From: a candidate division Zixibacteria bacterium SM23_81
GTDB lineage: Bacteria > SM23-81
Length of the DNA stretch: 64,000 bases
Direction of reading: 5' to 3'
Assembly: GCA_001304015.1 (NCBI GenBank)
Contig: LJUY01000004.1
Coordinates: forward strand, 58,461-122,460
Shown: in pieces, positions 60,043 through 64,000 of the stretch
Position numbering within the stretch: position 1 is the first letter of the stretch
Layout: each line of letters opens with the position of its first letter
Translations under genes and position numbers: made by a program
The notes under the pieces: model-generated
Database searches by the model: none
What the model was told of the DNA's origin: nothing
The model's input: only the letters and a program-made list of their open reading frames with translations

Positions 60043-61554
60043 ATGAGCTGGAGCAAGTCGACTGAAGGCAAGTCTCCGATGGCTGCCGCGGTGCGGCAAT
60101 CTTACCGTCTCGGTCAGGAGGATGAATCTCTGGAACCCCTGGTGCTGGTGGACGCGGCCGGAAAGCCCATCGGAAGAATCCGCAACGGCGATTATGTCAT
60201 CTTCTATAATATCAGGGGAGAACGAGAGGTGGAGTTGACTCGGAGCTTGATCGAGGATGGATTCGCTGATTTCGCCACGGAAAAGAACCTTCGCGTGAAC
60301 ATGAGCACAATGATCCAATATGCCGATGGGCTGGATGTCCGGGTGGCCTTTCCTCCTGAGCAACAGATCCGCGACACCCTCAGCGAGGTGGTCAGCCGCC
60401 AGGGGCTCAAGCAGGTCAAGGTGGTTGAGTCGGAGAAGGCGGTGCATATCACTTTCTACCTCAACGGAAAGATCAGCGAGCCCTTTCCGGGAGAGGAACG
60501 GGTCATCGTGCCCTCCCCGAAGATCGAGGGTGACTATGATCAAATTCCCGAGATGAATATCGCCCAGGTCTGCCAAAAGACCATCGAGAAAGTCAACGAT
60601 CCCTCTTATGACCTGGTAGTGGCCAACTTCTGCAACACCGACGTGGTTGGCCACGTGGAGAACAAGGCGGCCATCAGGCGGGCCGTAGAGGCGGTGGATA
60701 CGCAGGTGGGCCTGGCCGTGGAGGCGGCCCAAAAGGCTGGGGTACCAGTGCTGATCACCGCTGATCACGGCACGGTGGAGAAGTGGTATTACCCGGACGG
60801 AGCCATCGACACCGGCCACACCAATAGCCCGGTGCCCTGCATTCTAGTGGATCCGGAGCTGCCCAAGGGTTCGGGGGTCACGCTACGCGATGGCGGCGCC
60901 CTGCCGGACTTGGCCCCCACCGCGTTGGAGATCATGGGGCTGGACAAGCCTGAGGCCATGACGGGAAAAAGCTTGCTGGAGAATTATACATGCTCGGAGA
61001 ACGGCAAGCGGAAGCGGCTGTTCCTTCTGATCCTGGACGGCTGGGGCGTGCAGTCTCCTGGTGAGACAAACCTCATCTCCCAGGCGGACACCCCCAACAT
61101 GGACCGGCTGCTGGCCACCTGTCCGAATACCACGCTGAAAGCATCCGGGCCGTCTGTGGGTCTGCCCGAGGGCAAGGTGGGCAACTCCGAGGCCGGGCAT
61201 CTCCACATCGGGGCCGGCCGGAAGATTCTCTCGGATCGAACCAGAATTGATAAAGCAGTGGAGGATGGAACTTTCTTCGAGAATGAGGCCTTTTTGTGGG
61301 CCATGGATGGGGCCCGGAGGGATGGTACCAACCTTCATCTGTTGGGCATCGTCTCCTTCTACAGCTCCCACGGCACCATCCAGCATCTCTTTGCCCTTAT
61401 GCAATTAGCCAAGCGAAAGGGCTTTGAGGCTCTGTTCATCCACGCTATCTTGGGCCGTAGAGGAGAGCTACCGGAGAGCGGGGCGGTAGTGCTACCGGCA
61501 GCTGGTGTATGGGGAGGGGAGGGCGGTGCGTTCAAGTTGATCGGCTTTCCATAG
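60043..61554 (+). CDS. Phosphoglycerate mutase (cofactor-independent type) with permuted, truncated architecture
   Basis: 503 residues; GGAG eight bases before ATG. Residues 1-312 match the C-terminal ~60% of iPGM: IRNGDYVIFYNIRGER (R58, R61), VVESEKAVHITFYLNG (K132), FCNTDVVGH (D200, H204), TADHG (D241, H242), TGHTNSPVP (H259), MTGKSLL. Residues 325-480 then match the family's N-terminus: LLILDGWG (D332), LKASGPSVGLPEGKVGNSEAGH (nucleophile S382), GIVSFYSSHGTIQHL (H443). So the order of halves is reversed. All metal ligands and the nucleophile are kept, but LDGRD reads LGRRG and the GRYxAMDRDxRW segment is missing. The last ~22 residues look out of frame. It interconverts 2- and 3-phosphoglycerate if active; activity is doubtful. 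Confidence 0.8.
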   Translation: MSWSKSTEGKSPMAAAVRQSYRLGQEDESLEPLVLVDAAGKPIGRIRNGDYVIFYNIRGEREVELTRSLIEDGFADFATEKNLRVNMSTMIQYADGLDVRVAFPPEQQIRDTLSEVVSRQGLKQVKVVESEKAVHITFYLNGKISEPFPGEERVIVPSPKIEGDYDQIPEMNIAQVCQKTIEKVNDPSYDLVVANFCNTDVVGHVENKAAIRRAVEAVDTQVGLAVEAAQKAGVPVLITADHGTVEKWYYPDGAIDTGHTNSPVPCILVDPELPKGSGVTLRDGGALPDLAPTALEIMGLDKPEAMTGKSLLENYTCSENGKRKRLFLLILDGWGVQSPGETNLISQADTPNMDRLLATCPNTTLKASGPSVGLPEGKVGNSEAGHLHIGAGRKILSDRTRIDKAVEDGTFFENEAFLWAMDGARRDGTNLHLLGIVSFYSSHGTIQHLFALMQLAKRKGFEALFIHAILGRRGELPESGAVVLPAAGVWGGEGGAFKLIGFP

Positions 61555-61560
61555 ATAGTG

Positions 61561-61593
61561 AAAAGGCGGCCTTGGTTGAGGCCGCTTTTTTTT
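61561..61593 (+). terminator. Rho-independent terminator of the mutase gene
   Basis: GCGGCCT, loop TGGTTG, AGGCCGC, then eight T, directly after the stop codon. Confidence 0.85.
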
Positions 61594-61660
61594 ATGAAGT
61601 TAAGAGAGTTGAGAGAATCTGGGGAGTTGAAAGAGTTCGGAGCTCGCTGTTAAGTACCCT

Positions 61661-61792
61661 GTCATGCCTGCGAAGCCTGTCCCCGCGAAGCTTGTCCTCG
61701 CGAAAGCGGGGAGCGGGGAGCAGGCATCTCGTTTGAAAGCATAACATGCAGTATCTGGTAAAAACGAGATTTCGGCATTCGCCGGAATGACA
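61661..61792. repeat. Dispersed inverted-repeat element (family B)
   Basis: Starts GTCATGCCTGCGAAGCCTG and ends CGCCGGAATGAC; contains GCGAAGCTTGTCCTCGCGAA and a CATCTCGTTTG word shared with the copy at 8938. No coding capacity. Confidence 0.65.
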
Positions 61793-61814
61793 AGAAGAAG
61801 AATAGTATGTTTAC

Positions 61815-61840
61815 GGCGTCGGGTGAGGCCACCCGACGCC
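61815..61840. repeat. Perfect 11-bp-stem hairpin (family D)
   Basis: GGCGTCGGGTG, loop AGGC, overlapping into CACCCGACGCC. A shorter relative is near 41119. Confidence 0.6.
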
Positions 61841-62048
61841 ACGTGAAAACCGAACTTCGTTTGTCGGTTTCGAAGCTCGTTACGGCCGTCGAGAATCGTT
61901 GGTCGTATTTTGTCAGCCTAGATGAATACACGGTTAGGGTTTGAAGACAAACGAAATACGGGAAGCGACAAACGTAACGGATATCGAAACCGATAACCGG
62001 AAGCCGAAAATCGAAATTTTCGTAGGAGGGGTCTCCTGACCCCGATAT

Positions 62049-62072
62049 CCGCAGAGGCGGGAGCCTCTGCGG
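62049..62072. repeat. Perfect 10-bp-stem hairpin
   Basis: CCGCAGAGGC, GGGA, GCCTCTGCGG. Half of this word also occurs near 45198 (CCGCAGAGGCAGGAG). The remainder of 61594-62311 is AT-rich and holds no gene. Confidence 0.6.
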
Positions 62073-62311
62073 GACGAAGGTTTAGGATCGCCTTTTTTGT
62101 ATTGTATATCAGGGAACTATAAAGTGCAGCTCGAGGTTGAAATGGACGAACTTATGAATATCGTAAACTCAAATGGCAAATGTTGCCTTGGGGAAAAAGA
62201 AAATTTTAATTGACTTTTCTCATAATTTAATGCTTTTTATTAAATAAAGTTTAACAAGTTCATTAATCAACTCGGAAAATAATCTTACTGGCTTATCAAG
62301 AGGGGAGGCCC

Positions 62312-63823
62312 ATGATGTTTAAAAGAACCATTGTGGCATTCACCTTGATCTGCTTTGTCGCATACTTGCAGGGATGTTACTCCCCACGTCAAATTTCCCG
62401 CGAGCAACTGGAACAACATCCCGATTGTTCTATCGCCAAAGTGGTCACGGTTGATGGGGAGATCTTTGAATTCACGACGTCACCAGGACTTCGAGCCCAT
62501 ATCAGAGAGAACATGATTGAAGGACGCCTAAAAGATGGCACCTTAACACGCATTCCACTCTCGCAGGTGAAGATGGTGTACATTAAAAGGTTTGACGCAG
62601 TCCGATCATGCATATTGGGAATAAGCGTCTTAGTGCTGCTGTTTGTGGGCGGTTTGTCCTATGCATTAACCGAAAAGGGGCTATGTCCCTTCGTGTATTC
62701 CTACAACGCAGATGAATTCATTTTCGATGGAGAACCCTATGGGGGTGCTATTTGTGAAGGTCTTCAGCGAACGGATTTGTGCCGGCTGGAACATCTAAAC
62801 GCCGTGGATGGTGAGTATCGCCTTCTGCTCACCAATGAGGTGAACCAAACACAATACACGGATGAGTTCAAGCTTTTGGTAGTGGACCATCCCCAGGAAG
62901 TGGATGTGATACAGGACGCCGACGGCAACATATATACCGTGGCTGCTCTCCAAAAGCCTCTGCTAGCCGTGGATCATCGTAATGAGGACTTGCAACAATG
63001 GCTCTCCGAAAAGGATCTTCTTTTCTGGGAAAGTGACGTTCTCTCCAAAGACCCCGCTAATCCTGCGGATCTTCGAGATACCCTCTTTTTGACTTTCCCG
63101 AAACCAGCCAACGCTGACAAGGCTAAGTTGGTCGTGCATGGCTGTACCACCCTATGGGGCTCACAAATGCTCAGGAGGATGACAGAAATTCGAGGGGATC
63201 AATTAGAGAATTGGTACGCGGGACTCAACAACGCAGCACAAAAGGAGATGTTAAACGCTTGGAATAAGCGTGAGCAAATCTATAAACTCCAGGTCTATAT
63301 TTGGGCTGCCAATACTTGGGCTCATCGCGGAGAGATCATGGGAGGTGGACCCTTTATAGCGGAAGAGCGGGTTGTGCCGCTAGATTTGGCAGACATTGAA
63401 GGTGACACGCTGAAGATCCGAGTGTCACCGCCGACCGGTTTCTGGCAACTCAATTCTTTCGCGGTGGATTATTCTCAAGATGTCCCATTTGAATTCCACG
63501 ACATCTCTGCCAGTAGCGCTACTGGCCACGATGGAGTAGATCTACGCTCCGTTCTTGAATCCACTGATGCAAACTACTATGTCATGCCAGAAGTTGGTCA
63601 ACGGGCGTATCTAACGTTTCCCGTTCCCCCACCGAAGCTGAACAGTGAACGGACTGTCTTTGCAAAAGTGTCAGGTTATTATGACATGCATCTTAATGCC
63701 AGCGGTAAGCCTAAATCTGAAATAGTTCACCGTATCCTTTCTGAGCCAGGATATGTGACCAAATTTGCCCTCCAAGAGTATTTCAAGTGGCGAAGCGATC
63801 AGTTGGAGAAGGCGGAAAAATAA
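62312..63823 (+). CDS. Large lipoprotein of unknown function with Sm-like N-terminal motif
   Basis: 503 residues; GAGGGGAGG precedes the ATG pair at 62312. The signal peptide ends LQGC (lipobox). Then comes a small beta region (KVVTVDGEIFEFTTSP...MIEGRLKDGTLTRIPLSQVKMVYIKRF) of the kind seen in the 26620, 27205 and 16418 products, and one hydrophobic helix (SCILGISVLVLLFVGGLSYAL). A large soluble domain begins CPFVYSYNADEFIFDGEPYGGAICEGLQRTDLCRLEHL, a sequence that recurs in lipoproteins annotated as hypothetical in environmental genomes. Beta-rich later parts include DTLKIRVSPPTGFWQLNSFAVDYS. No catalytic motif was recognised. It stands alone after a long gene-free stretch. Confidence 0.8.
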   Translation: MMFKRTIVAFTLICFVAYLQGCYSPRQISREQLEQHPDCSIAKVVTVDGEIFEFTTSPGLRAHIRENMIEGRLKDGTLTRIPLSQVKMVYIKRFDAVRSCILGISVLVLLFVGGLSYALTEKGLCPFVYSYNADEFIFDGEPYGGAICEGLQRTDLCRLEHLNAVDGEYRLLLTNEVNQTQYTDEFKLLVVDHPQEVDVIQDADGNIYTVAALQKPLLAVDHRNEDLQQWLSEKDLLFWESDVLSKDPANPADLRDTLFLTFPKPANADKAKLVVHGCTTLWGSQMLRRMTEIRGDQLENWYAGLNNAAQKEMLNAWNKREQIYKLQVYIWAANTWAHRGEIMGGGPFIAEERVVPLDLADIEGDTLKIRVSPPTGFWQLNSFAVDYSQDVPFEFHDISASSATGHDGVDLRSVLESTDANYYVMPEVGQRAYLTFPVPPPKLNSERTVFAKVSGYYDMHLNASGKPKSEIVHRILSEPGYVTKFALQEYFKWRSDQLEKAEK

Positions 63824-63887
63824 TCTAAGATTACGGGCTTCTCTAAATGTGAGCTGGATACATATGGGCTGGAGTAGTTTTCCTCCC

Positions 63888-64000
63888 TCAGCCCGCCCCC
63901 AACTCCTCTCTCTTACGCCTCATGATCTCCTTGAGCTTCTCCCGAAACATCCCCTTAGTCTTCAGGATCCAGCTCTGAAAGTGATCCTCCATCCGGCGGG
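63888..64000 (-). CDS. C-terminal end of an unidentified gene (cut by window end)
   Basis: The minus-strand frame is open from the window edge and ends at TGA (63888-63890), giving RRMEDHFQSWILKTKG and a basic helical end (REKLKEIMRRKREELGAG). The composition is protein-like, but 37 residues are too few to name a family. Confidence 0.45.
   Translation of the reverse strand, partial: RRMEDHFQSWILKTKGMFREKLKEIMRRKREELGAG

Overview
This 64 kb window is a chromosomal segment of moderate GC content from a Gram-negative bacterium, most likely an uncultivated lineage of the FCB superphylum (the Zixibacteria, KSB1, Latescibacteria, Marinimicrobia kind). The main clue is that seven large secreted proteins end in the same ~80-residue tail (NYPNPFNP at its start, ASGMYFY near its end, basic C-terminus LLK or FLK). 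This is the type A C-terminal sorting domain associated with type IX secretion. Lipoproteins with lipoboxes, a TAXI-type TRAP transporter and an oxidative-stress set typical of anaerobes (Fur/PerR-type regulator, rubrerythrin, rubredoxin-glutamate synthase fusion) fit a heterotrophic, largely anaerobic organism. The exact phylum cannot be fixed from sequence reading alone.

Layout. 1-8.8 kb (+): end of a TldD/PmbA protease, two GT-C type membrane glycosyltransferases flanking a two-gene TRAP transporter, and an ABC-class ATPase. 9.4-12.8 kb (+): a secreted protein made of four tandem DUF4397 units. 13.1-15.9 kb (+): uvrA. 16-23 kb (-): a predicted outer-membrane protein and two large sorting-domain proteins, with a decayed sorting-domain gene end. 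23.4-32.4 kb (+): a PAS/sigma-54 activator followed directly by a sigma-54 promoter with paired upstream sites and a run of envelope genes. 32.6-38.5 kb (+): a 5'-nucleotidase/DUF4397 hybrid, a beta-helix protein, and a second sigma-54 promoter of the same architecture in front of a frameshifted FmdB-type zinc ribbon. 38.7-46.3 kb (-): a second beta-propeller-repeat protein, an MBL-fold nuclease, an ACT protein, a rubredoxin-GltS fusion, rubrerythrin and the Fur-family gene. 46.4-50.3 kb (+): three tandem lipoprotein serpins. 50.4-59.7 kb (-): sulfite-oxidase-like enzyme, exonuclease III, antiporter-EIIA fusion, AGE-family epimerase, a 27-residue micro-lipoprotein, an NTF2-like lipoprotein, a zinc ribbon and a secreted M1 aminopeptidase. 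60.0-63.8 kb (+): a phosphoglycerate mutase whose two halves are in reversed order, then a large lipoprotein. Several families of small palindromic repeats fill the gaps.

The best candidates for something new are three. First, two sigma-54 promoters 12 kb apart carry the same pair of 16-bp dyads with identical 30-bp spacing and nearly identical distance to the promoter; the first lies just downstream of its probable activator gene. Second, the phosphoglycerate mutase appears circularly permuted and truncated, yet has its own promoter, ribosome binding site and terminator. Third, the Fur/PerR-type gene has a perfect consensus promoter placed so close to the ATG that its mRNA should be leaderless, with a dyad overlapping the promoter. 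No tRNA, rRNA, CRISPR array, transposase or phage gene was seen.
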